A DNA stretch of 64,000 nucleotides from Toxonevra muliebris (Eukaryota > Arthropoda > Insecta > Diptera > Pallopteridae), in assembly GCA_963691655.1 (NCBI GenBank), contig OY829330.1, forward strand, positions 372,001-436,000. The letters are read 5' to 3'. The translations under genes and the position numbers were made by a program. Below the pieces are notes generated by a model. That model was not told the origin of the DNA. It saw nothing but the letters and a program-made list of their open reading frames with translations, and searched no databases. This document shows positions 34,171-46,200 of the stretch, in pieces; position 1 is the stretch's first letter, and each line of letters starts with the position of its first letter.

Positions 34171-35446
34171 CAGGGCCGTAGCCAGAAATTTTTTTCGGAG
34201 GGGGGGGGGGGGGTTTTCATTCGAAGAAAATATTCATAAATAATTTTTATCAAACTGATTTTTAAATACAATAAATTAAATCGATGATACATTTGATGGA
34301 CCCTAGGAAAAATTTTCCGATTTTTTTTAATATTAACCTCAAAAAAATGGCCAAAAGAGAAAAAAAAATTTACAGAATAATAAAATTAAATTTTTTCAAA
34401 TAAATATTATTTAAGGTGCATTCTATTGCATTTTTTTTTATCGCGACGTACATAATTTCATTAGCTCATTGACTTCCCACTACTGATGATGTACCCAACC
34501 TCAAAAAAATTACCAAAAATAGTAGAAGCTAATTTTTTTTCAAATGATCATCATTGGGAATTTGCGCCATTATCAATGATAAGGAACCCGGATGAGGTTG
34601 GCTTATATTCCCTAAATTCGTGAAGTCACAGCATTGAAAGAGATCTTTCTAGTCGTGGTGCTCTGAGCAATAATGCGCTAAAAAATTAATTATACTTTAA
34701 GATTGCCTCCTAAAACTGCATGGGTTTTGCTAATAAGATGGAGTTTTTGCGAAAGAATTTTTCACGTTGAACACGAATCTGAGGTCAAAAATTTCCCATC
34801 ACGTCACGTTTTAGGAAAAAAATGGGGTTCAAGAAAGTCTAATTTTACAAGGATCGATATCGATAATTTTTTCTATTTTTATTAATTTTTAAACTTTTCA
34901 AACTGATTCAGGACGAAGGTTAGGTTAGGTTGGAGTGGCTGTCGAGAGACACATTTAGGCCTGAACGGCCCATTGTGATACCACATAGTTGAACCTACAG
35001 TTTAACGCCGATTCCGAACGGCGGTGTGGCAATTTTTTATCGGCTTGGTGGTTTTGCCATTACCAACCTATGTGTGTACTTGTACACTATCTTATAATTC
35101 TTATAAACTTCATATTGATAGTGAATATAAGAAAGTTATGAAAATTAACTACCAGACGAAGACGGGAATCGAACCCGAACCTCCCAGATGAAAGTCTAGA
35201 GCACTATCCACTAGGCTATCGAGGTCGTCGATTCAGGACGAAACTTTAAATCAAAAAGAGTTACTGACCTAGAAAAACTATGAATGCAGGAGTGCTCAGT
35301 ATCACCTTCTCTTTTTGAATCCGTAGTCAAACCTCATGTCAAAGAAAACAAATCGGATTTGATCGCATAGTGTAACCAAATGTACCACATTTCGGGGGGG
35401 GGGGGGGGGGTCAGAACCCCAAAACCTCCCCCTAAATACGGCCTTG
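34171..35446. mobile_element. hAT element with poly-G tracts, hosting a SINE
   Basis: The ends are CAGGGCCGTAGCCAG and, inverted, CAAGGCCGTATTTAG, flanked by a perfect CTACACAT duplication (34163-34170 and 35447-35454). Poly-G runs lie at 34200-34214 and 35395-35411, both on the plus strand. No transposase was recognised. The SINE at 34918-35229 accounts for a quarter of its length. Confidence 0.85.
34918..35229 (-). mobile_element. tRNA-derived SINE, full length with 13-bp duplication
   Basis: Flanked by the perfect direct repeat GATTCAGGACGAA (34905-34917 and 35230-35242). On the minus strand it starts with a tRNA-like head containing TAGCCTAGTGGATAGTG (A box) and GGTTCGGGTTCGATTCCCG (B box) and runs through an unrelated body. 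It ends with GTGGTATCAC, the hairpin GGCCGTTCAGGCC, TAA, a TGTC/GACA hairpin and a tail of AACCT repeats. The tail structure matches the LOA-type LINE end at 60301-60370. The 3' part of another copy lies at 40148. Confidence 0.9.
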
Positions 35447-35454
35447 CTACACAT

Positions 35455-35943
35455 ATACGTTCTTTAAGCCTGTTACACATTATTTAATACCGAGCGTTTA
35501 ATTTCCTCGTAGAAATATGTAGTTCATTCCACAACTGGTTATATAACTGGTAACTACGAAATTAAGCATACGATTACATCCAAAATGTAAAATCGGCAAC
35601 TAGTTCTAATTTGCTCAGAATGTTATTAGTTCAGTAACTAGTAGCGATAGGTTCTAGTACTCTGACTGGTTGAAAGGTAGTGCAGTAGGAGACAATTGTC
35701 TTCTCGTAGGACATTAACATTTTAAAAGAGGCAGTTGACAGCATATAAATGGGGGTTGAGGTGGAACCAGTACTGGCTACTTTGCAACTAGTTGCTTTAC
35801 TAGTTATAGAACTAGTCAGCTTCACTGAAGGGTTTCTATCAATTTACTCACACATATATGCTCATACGAAAACAAAATGTGTGTGTACATTTATTCGTGG
35901 CAGAATTATTTGTTGGTGTTAAACGTGTGGAGATCGACTATAC
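35455..35943. other. Spacer without recognised features
   Basis: Starts with the remaining right arm of the interrupted foldback repeat (to about 35482). The rest is unique-looking sequence rich in CTAGT motifs, with no gene. Confidence 0.5.
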
Positions 35944-36964
35944 TAGGGATGTGCACTTCAGTTGCCCTCTGCCGACGTCGTGTGTAAGAAGGTGATAGAA
36001 GCGGGGTGTATATTTAAAGACGAGCGGTGGTGGTTTTATTGTGTGTACACATACACATTATTGTTGTTGTTTTGCCAAAAGCACACATAAATGTGCATGT
36101 ATATGTGTAAAAAACTAACATAAGGAAGAGAGTACACCAGTGGATTGTGAGATAGAAAAAAACAAATTAAAAAAACAAAAATAGCTCGAATAACCATAAA
36201 TTGTTAACTTGGCCTCACTAATGTGGAGAGTGAGTGAATATAACTGAGAGCGCCCTGGCTACTGCCAGAACGCCGAAGAAATATGAGCTTTGGCAGTAGG
36301 AATGCCAACTTATAAGGAATTCCTCGAATTGTTGGGAATCGACTTCAATTTTAGTTAGTTGTATGAAAAGTATATATTTTTTGTATAAAACCTTTTATTA
36401 ATTTTTTATTTGTATTATTCTTTAATTTTTGTTAAAAGTATTTGCATACATTACATACATGCACAAAAGTTGTAATCGTAATCAAAAATATTATTTACTT
36501 TTTGTGTTAATTATTAATTTGATCTAAAATATAGAGTTGGCATCCCTGATCAGCACGCAGCAGTGCGTTTGCTGTTTCTCTTTTTTCGATCTCTCAAAGT
36601 AACAGCCGAGCAGGAAAACTACATATGCATTCAATAATATAATTAAAAAATTCCACAATACAAAGGTAATTGCAAAATTCTTTCTTTTCCTGGTAACGAA
36701 TTACTAGGTTTATGAACTCAATCCAAAAAGCATGAGTAAAGTATAGCTAAGTACGAAGTTTTCTTATGCATTCACTTTCACACTCTCTACAGGGACGAAA
36801 TCAATAAATTCATATACATATACATACACAAAAGAAATCACATTTGTTCTCTCATACTAGTTACTCTTCCCCTTAGCACAGCGTTACCCCTCGTCAATCC
36901 CTTATGAGTATAGCATCAGCTCATATGTGTTTATTGCCCATATGTGTCGAAGTGCACATCGCTA
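35944..36964. mobile_element. hAT-type nonautonomous element
   Basis: The ends are TAGGGATGTGCACTTC and, inverted, TAGCGATGTGCACTTC, with a perfect GACTATAC duplication outside (35936-35943 and 36965-36972). It is 1,021 bp with no transposase, and a smaller inverted-repeat element (36298-36547) lies inside it. Confidence 0.9.
36298..36547. mobile_element. Small nested inverted-repeat element
   Basis: The ends AGGAATGCCAACT and, inverted, AGGGATGCCAACT enclose 250 bp of AT-rich noncoding DNA. Target duplication is unclear. Confidence 0.5.
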
Positions 36965-37187
36965 GACTATACCATACAAGCAGAGAAGTCGCCGTAGCAA
37001 ACACAGGCGTTTGATAGGTTTTGAATTCGGTTAGTTAGATTGGATTAAAATTAAATATTTTTTAAAATATAAAAACAATACAAAATGATAAGTAATAAGG
37101 AATCTAGGTTTCAATAAATGTATAAACAAAATTTAGTGATGATGATAGCAAATCACGGCATTATAAAAATTTTGCTTTGTACATTAA

Positions 37188-37393
37188 CATTAGAAAGGCA
37201 ACACTTTTTTTATCTATGTAAATAGCTAAAATTTTAAACAGAAAAAATCAAACTTATTTATTATAAAATCACTTATTTACTTCAATAAAAATACATTCTT
37301 TTTTATTTTTATTAAATGCAGTTAAGACAACTCTCTTTGCGGGGCTTTTAAAAAGTAGTGGGGTGACTAGTCATCCCTGTTGCCTTTCTAAGG
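37188..37393. mobile_element. piggyBac-type MITE
   Basis: The ends CATTAGAAAGGCAACA and, inverted, CCTTAGAAAGGCAACA are flanked by TTAA on both sides (37184-37187 and 37394-37397). TTAA duplications and CCY-like ends are typical of piggyBac. It is 206 bp and noncoding. Confidence 0.75.
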
Positions 37394-37414
37394 TTAAATG
37401 CGGAAAGCACTTAT

Positions 37415-37490
37415 CGTCGCCTGAGGATTGATTTGACGTATGTGTGTACAAATTCATATACCTATACGCCAAATCAATTCTCAGGCGACG
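37415..37490. mobile_element. 76-bp hairpin insertion
   Basis: Two 26-bp arms (37415-37440 and 37465-37490; left arm begins CGTCGCCTGAGGATTGATTT) pair with two mismatches around a 24-bp loop, and TTAT lies directly outside both ends. It is shorter than most MITEs. Confidence 0.65.
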
Positions 37491-37642
37491 TTATGTACAA
37501 TTTTCACATCTAATAAAATTTCAAATTGACAGGAAGAAAAACTTAAAGCGCGAAAAAAAGAATGCAATTGCAGCTGCGTATATGCGAGCATATAGATCCC
37601 AATGCATTAAGTAAAAGAAAAATAATGCAACTACAACATATC

Positions 37643-37771
37643 AGCCCTATTCACGATTTGGTGCAATTGCAAAATATTTATGCCATCCCAACAACAAATA
37701 TTTGTGATATGGAATAAAAATTTGCATTTACAATGATGTAAGACCATTTGCAATTCATAGTGAATTGGGCT
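37643..37771. mobile_element. Small MITE (129 bp)
   Basis: The ends AGCCCTATTCACGA and, inverted, AGCCCAATTCACTA are followed by inverted GCAATTGCAAA-like stretches. Target duplication is unclear. Confidence 0.6.
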
Positions 37772-40105
37772 ATTATATATAAAAGATAATGATATCTAAT
37801 AAATCTTTAAGTTTATAAAAGAATTGTTTTAGTTTGAATTATTTACCTAAGCATATAGATTATACATTAAATCCCTATATATGGCTATACATATATGAGC
37901 TTATGTATATGACATTCAGTTAGCTTAACTGTTTACACATCAAATATCTTGCGTGCCTTGCACACATCCATTGTTTTTTGTTATGGCAAATGTTTAATGC
38001 GTGGCACACCCACCCAGGGTTGTTACATTTAAAATTTCAAGTTATTTTCAAAAAAATAAATTACTGTTTTTTTGGTAAAATTACTGTACGTTTGAACAAT
38101 AAAACACTGATTTTAGCAAAAACAAATAATGCTTTTATTTAAAAACCAAATATACTAAAAATTTTTCGTATCATCAAAAATTACTAAGAAGAATCGGCGC
38201 CACTGACGTAAAATATGTCTGGTCCATATGCTCTAAAGTGCAAGAAATGGGCTTTTCCTGGAACGTTTATAACTGCAAAACTTCTTATGCTAGGTTATGG
38301 CTAAAATGTCAACTCAGTTTTGAAAATCAGAGCCACTTAAACTTGTTAAATCATTAATCGCGATTGATTCGAAATTTTCACGGAATCTTTGCCTAATATT
38401 AATATAAACCAAACTGCGCTGTCTGAGAGGAAATGTAAAGTTCGGTCGCGGTCGAACATTATATACCCTGTACACCTATTTGTGTTAAACGGTATGCTAT
38501 TATGCATTTTTGATTATATTTCCATGAAATAATTTATTTATCATCATAACTCAATACCAAACCTAGGTGATTTGTGCCAATATTTCCTTTTTCATGTCAC
38601 TTAAATGGAAAGTGAATGTGGGTATTGCCCGATGTTGGCACAACGATTATTATAGAAGATATTTTAACTTGCTTTAAAATTTAATTGCATGTCACCATGC
38701 GTCCGCCAACGCGGTCGCAAATGTGAAAAGTTAGAATAAGAAATTTTTCGAATCTTAGCCCTCATTGAAAATTTCAAAATCCATCATTTCTTATCATAAG
38801 CTGAGATATTGTAGTTTATAATTCATTATACTTGAGAAATACATTGCATATTTTTGAAGAGGACTCCAAATAGAATAATGGACATACATATACTACGCTT
38901 TAAATTGGACTTATCTCTATATTTTAATACATTTTCTATCACAAAATTAACACCCCTTATATAATGTTTACCTAACATATGTTTTATTTGGCATCTAAGT
39001 AAAATATAAATGAATTAAAAAAAAAAAAACAATTACGCTGTTAACTCGAAGCTTAAAAATAAAATTGTTTGTACTTTTTTATACAGTCCCTTCTGACCTA
39101 CAGAGGGTTAAAGATTTTTTCTGTCCTCCTCTTTCTTCGACATAATATCTAAAGTTGAATAAATGAAAAAATGCATTCAAATTAAGAATTTTCAGAACAA
39201 AGTTTATGCGCTTACATAGCTACCAATAGTAACTCTGGGAAATTATTTTTCATATATAAAGGAAAAGGATCTTAGTGATAGTTCTTAATCGTAACCCAGA
39301 ATTGCAGATTTAATTCCAAATATCTTCACTGAATAGAGATATTGAAAGAAAACTACCACTACCGCTCTATATACTTATTTGTTGTTGTGCTTTTCTCATT
39401 ACTACTAGTCTGCATAACAGTTCGTTATTTCAAAGTCTAGTACATGAGAGAGTGTGTTTTAAAAAAAAAAATGACTGTTTTTGCATAGATTCCAACTTAT
39501 CAGCATAACAGTTGTACTTATTAAAATTTGTTAATTCCAAAGTTATCTAAATTCATTCATAAATAAACTTCTATAATTAAATGAACACAATAAAAACTCA
39601 TGGAGCGCCGTAAAACTACTTCCATTAAATAAATCAAAAACTTCTGTGATTGTTAATCTGTTTGCAAACTTCTGTGATTGTTAATCTTCTTTCTAGTGGA
39701 GCTAAATATAGGACAAACCCCTAATAGGTATGTGTGCTTTCAATTTTATTTAACAAGGGCATAAAGATTCACTCCTGAAAGCTCTTTCATTTAAATTTAG
39801 TAACCCACATCTTGCTTTGAAAACCAGGCTTGCTAGATGTTCAGATTTATGTTCAGCAAAATACTGGATCTTTTTATGTTTCAGTTGAGGGTATAGATCA
39901 TGATGTTTTGAGTATTTTTAGTTATGAACAACCTGAACTTGGATAGTTTATAAAAAATGAAGTTACTTGGTATTGTATCAAAAGCATAAAAAAAGTCAAA
40001 AAAAAGGCATAGGTTTTCTGCTTTTTTATAATTTAAATGAACTATACTCGATATTTTAAAAAGATTGTCGACTAAGGAATACGGAATATGACACTAGTTT
40101 CGCTC
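37772..40105. other. Region downstream of rapsyn, no gene recognised
   Basis: AT-rich. It contains an inverted partial foldback copy at 39240-39356 and a short direct repeat of AACTTCTGTGATTGTTAATC at 39638 and 39669. No coding region was recognised. Confidence 0.5.
39240..39356 (-). repeat. Partial foldback repeat, reverse orientation
   Basis: On the minus strand it shows CTTTCAATATCTCTATTC, GAAGATATTTGGAAT and AATTCTGGGTTA in the same order as 33967-34030 and, in part, 48055-48080. Confidence 0.6.
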
Positions 40106-40111
40106 TTTATT
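40106..40111 (-). terminator. Candidate polyadenylation signal of rapsyn
   Basis: AATAAA on the minus strand, 154 nt past the rapsyn stop codon at 40265. The intervening 3' UTR would contain the SINE fragment at 40148. No cDNA supports it. Confidence 0.35.
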
Positions 40112-40147
40112 GAAGCGAATGACAAGTAAATTGAAGAAACTTTTTGT

Positions 40148-40238
40148 TAGGTTGGAGTGGCTGTTGGAAATGCACTAAGGCCTGAACGGCCCATTGTGGC
40201 ACCACATAGTTGGACCTACAGTTTAACGCCGATTTTTA
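40148..40238 (-). mobile_element. 3' fragment of the tRNA-derived SINE
   Basis: On the minus strand it matches the last 90 bp of the SINE at 34918, including GTGGTGCCACAATGG, the hairpin GGCCGTTCAGGCC and a tail of AACCTAAC. The 5' part is missing. It lies just past the rapsyn stop codon on the gene strand. Confidence 0.8.
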
Positions 40239-40264
40239 ATACTTAGTTATTTTTTCACTGAATC

Positions 40265-43200
40265 CTAGACTGACGATGTTGCATTCCTCGCACTATCTAT
40301 GGTTAAACTAGAAGCACGTAGGCTTAATGACGCCAGTGATAAATTGCTACGATACATTGGCTTTGGCGATGAGTTTGCTGTTATCAATAATGCCGTACGA
40401 TCAACATTCGGAACAACATTGCTGAGGCCATTACATATAATTGCTTTATCGTTGAGTGTAATAATATTTCCTCCCAATTTTTCTGGTAATGTTAAATGTG
40501 GTGGTAACATGTCAGCGCCATCTAAAGTCAGTAAACCATCATTACCACTTAAATCATTCGCATTGAGAGTACTAGTCGCTGTACCACCGCCACCACCACT
40601 ATCGCTACACAAATGGAAACGTGGGCTTAGCTCCTTGTTACAAGCAGGACAAACACGCGAAGCACCCTTTTCTCGACGACGCATTAGATCATGTGCACAT
40701 CTTGATTAAAAAACATTTTATTTTAATTTTTTATTTTCTCTTAAAACTCTCAGCTGGCATGCAGAATATGTGCACATGACAACGCCTCTAACGAGTCCGG
40801 TTCCAATCCAAAAACTTCACCGCATGCACCACAATTTAAGCCTAATGCAGCATCAGTTTGACTGGCCAAACGAGATTGTGTGTTGTACTGTTCTTCATCG
40901 CCTAGAGCACGATATATTAATGCCAGTCGACTGCGTATTCTCCGAACAAGTAACTAAAAAAAAGAAAAATACATAATAAAATTTCACAAAGTATGTTTCC
41001 AAGCACCAAAAAAAAACTTTAGCGCCAAAATTCTTGTCAATTACATAATGCAACCAAAATTGTATGCGCAAGATTTTCTAGCCCAACCTAAACAAGTGCG
41101 TAATGCGTAAGTGCAAAATTGACCAGCGCACCCGTACGCAATATCTGACTGAAAGAGAGCGCAGCGTTCTGTCAGTTTCTAGCACCAGTTCAATTAAATT
41201 CTCCTTATTTAACTCTATAGACAATAAATAAATTAAAATATAAATAAAAAAATAAAAATATGAAAACAAAAACTTACTTGACAAACTTCACAAACTCTCC
41301 TCCCTCAAATTTTTCTCTTTACGCAATGTCAGAATAGAAAATAGAAATAGTTTTGCGTAAGTGCGCTGCGTATTTCAGTCAGCTCCATACAAAACGAATG
41401 GGCATGAGCGATTTTGACAAAAATTTTACGCATTACGCACTTGTTTTGGTTGAGCTGTTAGGGTCGCTGATCAAGACCGCATGTTTCTGAGTAGCAGAGT
41501 AGCTTCAAATTTGTCTACGCCCCTTCAGGGCGAACCCTTATATAGAAGCTGTTCGTTGAGTATCAAATATGCCTGTTACCTTTGCACCTATTGAACTGGC
41601 AACCTCCAGTAATCGGGTATTGAATTCCAAAGGACGACAGTTGCATATTTTCTGTTGCAATCGTAATAACTCTAAACAGCGAGCGGCACCATCCATTGCT
41701 TCCATCTGGGCCATTCGATCTCCCAAAGCAGCAGAAGTGCCCATTGCTTGTTCATATTGACGAAAGGCGCGCTGAAAAATACCAATGCTGGAAATATTTT
41801 TAAGTCAACATATGCAAAACGTCGCTTTTCCTTTAAAAAAAAAATATTTAAATGGTGTTTTTCAGCAGTGATAGAACTTCCAACTGCGATTGCTGACAAA
41901 CTGCATATTACTTATATGATAAAAAATGGCGTCGAAATGCTAACAGTTGTGCTGATCATATACTCACAACTACCCATTCAGAAGACACACACGCCTCATT
42001 TGTGTCTCCTGTGTGTCTTTTGAATGCGACTATTTAGTATGCCATATTGAATCCGTATTTTGGTTTTCAAAACTTCATAAATTAAATTCGTAGTCAGTGA
42101 TAACAAAAACCTTTACATACTAATTTTCGTAAAAGTTGGGTAACTGCAAAATGTTTTGCCATTTTATTTTTCAATCTGGTAAGTCTTTAGCAAAATGATT
42201 AGCCATTATGTTCTTCAAAAAATTAAATTATCATCGACTGAATATCATCTTCATGTTTTGACCAACTTTTTGGGGTTTCGCACTATTGTGTGGACCACCG
42301 AATTGCTCACCAAGATTATATCATTTAACATCCCTTTTCGTTGGGGCCAATATCTAAAAAGTTACTTGAAATTGAACTGACAGAATAGTCGCGAAAGCCG
42401 GAAATTATTTTTAAACAATGCCATAAAGTTATAAATATTTCTAATAAAACCAAATTTCTGGTCATTAAATTGTTGTTGTTTTTTTTTTTCATTTTGAAGT
42501 TCAATCATGCTGAAAAAAGCACCCTTTATAAAGACAATGAAATGTACTAGGTGTTCAACTCTCAAAAGCATAATTTAAAACTAACAGTAAGTTAAATCGA
42601 GTTTCTGTTATTGGATTTGCCTGCCAATGTTTGCAAAATTTGAACAGTTTTTACTATTTTCATAAAATATTAAAAAAAAAGGCGACGTATTGCTAAAAAA
42701 TAACAATTATCGCTTCTTACATCGATATCCATTTTCTTGCGATATATATCACCCATAACGCGAATACTGCGTGTATATGTAGCTTGATCACCTGAAATTA
42801 ATGATAACCTTGTAGCTTCCTGTAAGCAAGGCAAAATAATTTAATTTGCTTGACTAAAATATTTCAAATAGATACAAAATTGGCTTAGTTATAAAAACTT
42901 AACGTATCATAGGCAACTGCCACATATCTGCTTAATGCACTTTGGGTGTATCTGATTACAGAAACATAACCCAACATAAAAGTATACTGCGTTTTGATTT
43001 CTATGCTATGTATAGTAAATTTTCCTCCATGATTTTTAATTTATTTCAGAACACAAAAACAGCTGATTTTCTTATTGCTGTGTTTATTATAATTGACATT
43101 AAGTTTTTTTCATGCGCTGTTATGTAACGTTAAGTTCTCATAATTATACTAAAGGTACTTCAAATATTACATTCAATTTGTTTATAAAAATTATCAATTA

Positions 43201-46200
43201 CCATACAATAGTCATGTGCATCGCCTAAATCACCCTGTTTACGCAACGTTGCCGCCATGCGTAAGAGTGCAGCACGATGAAACGAGGAATTGAGATCTCC
43301 CAATTGTAATGAACGTGACAAATCATATGCTTTGGATGCATATGTAGCGCTTTTATCATTATCCTGTAAACGACCGAATAGTTCAGAAAGTGCTACATAC
43401 ACTTGTAATTCTAACGAGGGATCACCAATGGATGTTGCAATCTTATGGGCACCCTGCAGACCTTCGAGGGCGCGCGAAAACCCTCCCATCTCCAAGTATA
43501 CACAAGCCACAGTAAGGTGCACCAAACCGCCAGTACGACACTGTGTGCCACATTCGTTGTACAATGAGTGACGCGCATAACTGAGTGCACGCTCTAAACC
43601 GCCTAAACGCTCATGGGCACGCGCCAAATTTAAATACGTCTCTGCGCGCTTGTTCGGCGAATCAAGTTCTTCGGAAATGCCTAATTGTCGATGGCTAAAT
43701 TCGATGGCCTCGCGATATTTACCCCAGTCCATGTGTGCCTGATACAGATATCCCAAGAGCTGAAAGCAATCTTCTCGTCTACCAGTTGCCTTGAGTGCGC
43801 TTCGCCAAGTACGCACAGCTGCATTTTGATTATGCTGCTCGTAAAGACGAAGGCCACGTTCTATCTGCAAATATGTAGAGATGGACAACATACATAAGTA
43901 AATGTTCAACTTTTCTTAACATTTAAATATCAACTTTTAACCTTTCTTCTTGCCATATATTGCTTTAGACTGCGCTGGCACGCTAAAAAGCAATTCATGA
44001 CGGAATTTCGTGATCTGGAAAAACCATGTCGTGCCCATAATGATGTACCATCTGGCCTGGATCCATAACCAGCAAGTCTCGAATAGCTTTCGTCCAATTG
44101 GCAAATATCTACAATTTTAAAATTTTTAATATTCACAGCGGTCTTCGATGTGACGCTATTCAATTTAAACAAACCATTCGAATTTTCCAACAAATAACGT
44201 GAACCATCCGGAGAAACTAACAGATGAGTAGCTGATAAATTGTGACTGTGAGGTATACTGCAAAAGATGGAAACAAAAATTTTAGGCAACATAGGTAAAT
44301 ATAATAAAATATATTTTTAAAATATATATTTAACTGGTTTGACTTGGACTTAGCAAAAAGTATTTTATCAAGAAAAAAATAAAGTTAAAAATTAAAATTT
44401 TATTACTAATATGAAAAAAATTCTTGGTTGCACTATATTTAACTAGCACAAAATCCGTTTTAAAGGGTGTCGTGAATAAGAAGGTCCAAAAAATTGGTTT
44501 TTTTGTTGCCTAAATCGATTGATATATTATTCAAGAATATACAATATTTACCAAGTTCAGCTGATGGCCTAATGTTGCTGGTGCTGCTTCCTTCATTTGT
44601 ACAATAATTTGATATTGTATAAATTTTAATAAACAAATAAATAATATTTACAAAATTACAGAGACCAATTCTAAATATTTTCAAAAATACGAAGCATTAA
44701 CAGTTAGCTTTGCTCAGATTCTTGGTGCAATTGAAAACTTTGAAGTGCGTTTTCTCCAGTTTTTATTTTGACGAATTTTCTATTCTGTATTGTATATCCC
44801 AATATACATTATTGTTTGATATCAACTTGAGGTAGATTTGAGGTCAAATACCTTTCTCAAATATCCAACGTTAATTCTCAAATGCACCTCAATAGTCCGA
44901 TTATAATCTTCTTAAAACTTAAAAGGCACATTTTTTATATGGTGATTTTCTTAGTTATCAAATTGAGAAATTTATGATTCTCAACTTGTTATCAAAGGAA
45001 TTTCTCCAACCTGTCAAACCTCACTTTTCACTTTTTTTCTCTTTCGCATCCCGCAAATTGAATTATAATTATCCTTTAATTCATTTTCACCTCACTTTTA
45101 TTTTGAATTTTTTCATTTTCACTCAATTTTTTATATTTATTTTGCACAATTGAATTGAAGTTACAGAAAATGTTTTCCACAAATTAAAATTCTGTGAGAA
45201 TCTGTGAGAAATCAATAGTATTGCCATACGAGTATACTTATAAAATATTGTAAATAATATCTCAAATTTAACTCAAATTGTATTCAAGTTGATATCAAGC
45301 GTTGGAAAAAATGTTTGGTTTCAAGTGGAGAAAAGTGTTTGATATTCAATTGAGAATTATAATATTTTTCAAACATTGAAAAAAATGTTGATTCTCAACC
45401 TGATGTCAACTTCAAAGTAAACAAAGAGAAAAATGTTTGAACTTAAATTGAGAATTACATTGGAAATCAATTTGAGAACTAAGCTTTTCTCCAACATTGG
45501 AGAAATCATTTTTCAATGCATATGGGGATATGACAATATGTAGACAATGTAAAATATAGTGCTCTTGATACCCGGGTTGTACCCGGATACCCGGAGGTTT
45601 CGGGTATTACCCTGATTATTACTACGGGTACCCGTTTTTCTCGTGTACCCGCACATTTTTTCGTATACCCGCAAGTTTTTGGGTACCCTTTGCCAAAAGA
45701 TTGCCTGAAAAACTTAAAAAATTGAGAGACTACAAAATCTACTGTACATACAGTATGGAGCATAAATGAGCCAATGTTGTATGGAAATGAAACAAATTTT
45801 AATTTTTAAAAAATACATTAAAGTAAAACGAAAATAAATTGTGGTTATGAAAAATATAGTTCATTAAATATCTTTATTACATAAAATATGAATTCATTAG
45901 TATTAAAAAAAATAAAATTAAAATGTAATAGTATTGACTCATTTTTGCACCAGGCGAAAATGTAGTCCATTCCACCTGCAGGCGCTCACACAGCTCATTT
46001 ATTCCACGGGGAGGTTCTGTATAGTGGGCGAGCTGGTTTTTGAGATACGCCCAGCAATTCCAATGGAATTTAGGTCAGGGCTTTGTTCTGGCCAACTCAT
46101 TACCCTAAATTTTTGATGACTAACCCATTCCTTTCCTATTTTTGCCGTACGCTTGGGTTTCGTTGTCATGCTGAAACATGACTTGTTCGGCTGGTCTCCC

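Noticed and set aside
35150..35229. A functional tRNA gene on the minus strand
   Set aside because: The tRNA-like sequence is the head of a 312-bp insertion with a 13-bp target duplication and a SINE tail. Anticodon stem pairing is poor.
40299..40709. 136-codon open frame on the plus strand
   Set aside because: It is antisense to the last rapsyn exon, whose RING cysteines are clearly encoded on the minus strand.
43290..43897. Plus-strand open frames of 93 and 70 codons
   Set aside because: Antisense shadows of the main TPR exon of rapsyn.
44551..44596. Alternative rapsyn exon starting MKEAAPATLGHQ with a GTAAAT donor
   Set aside because: Its frame ends in phase 0 while exon 2 needs two bases before it, and the third frame contains stops. 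The exon at 49747-49801 fits.
45506..45763. Open frame with repeated Gly-Tyr-Pro residues on the minus strand
   Set aside because: It lies over the GGGTACCCG subterminal repeats of the hAT element, and the peptide pattern follows from them.
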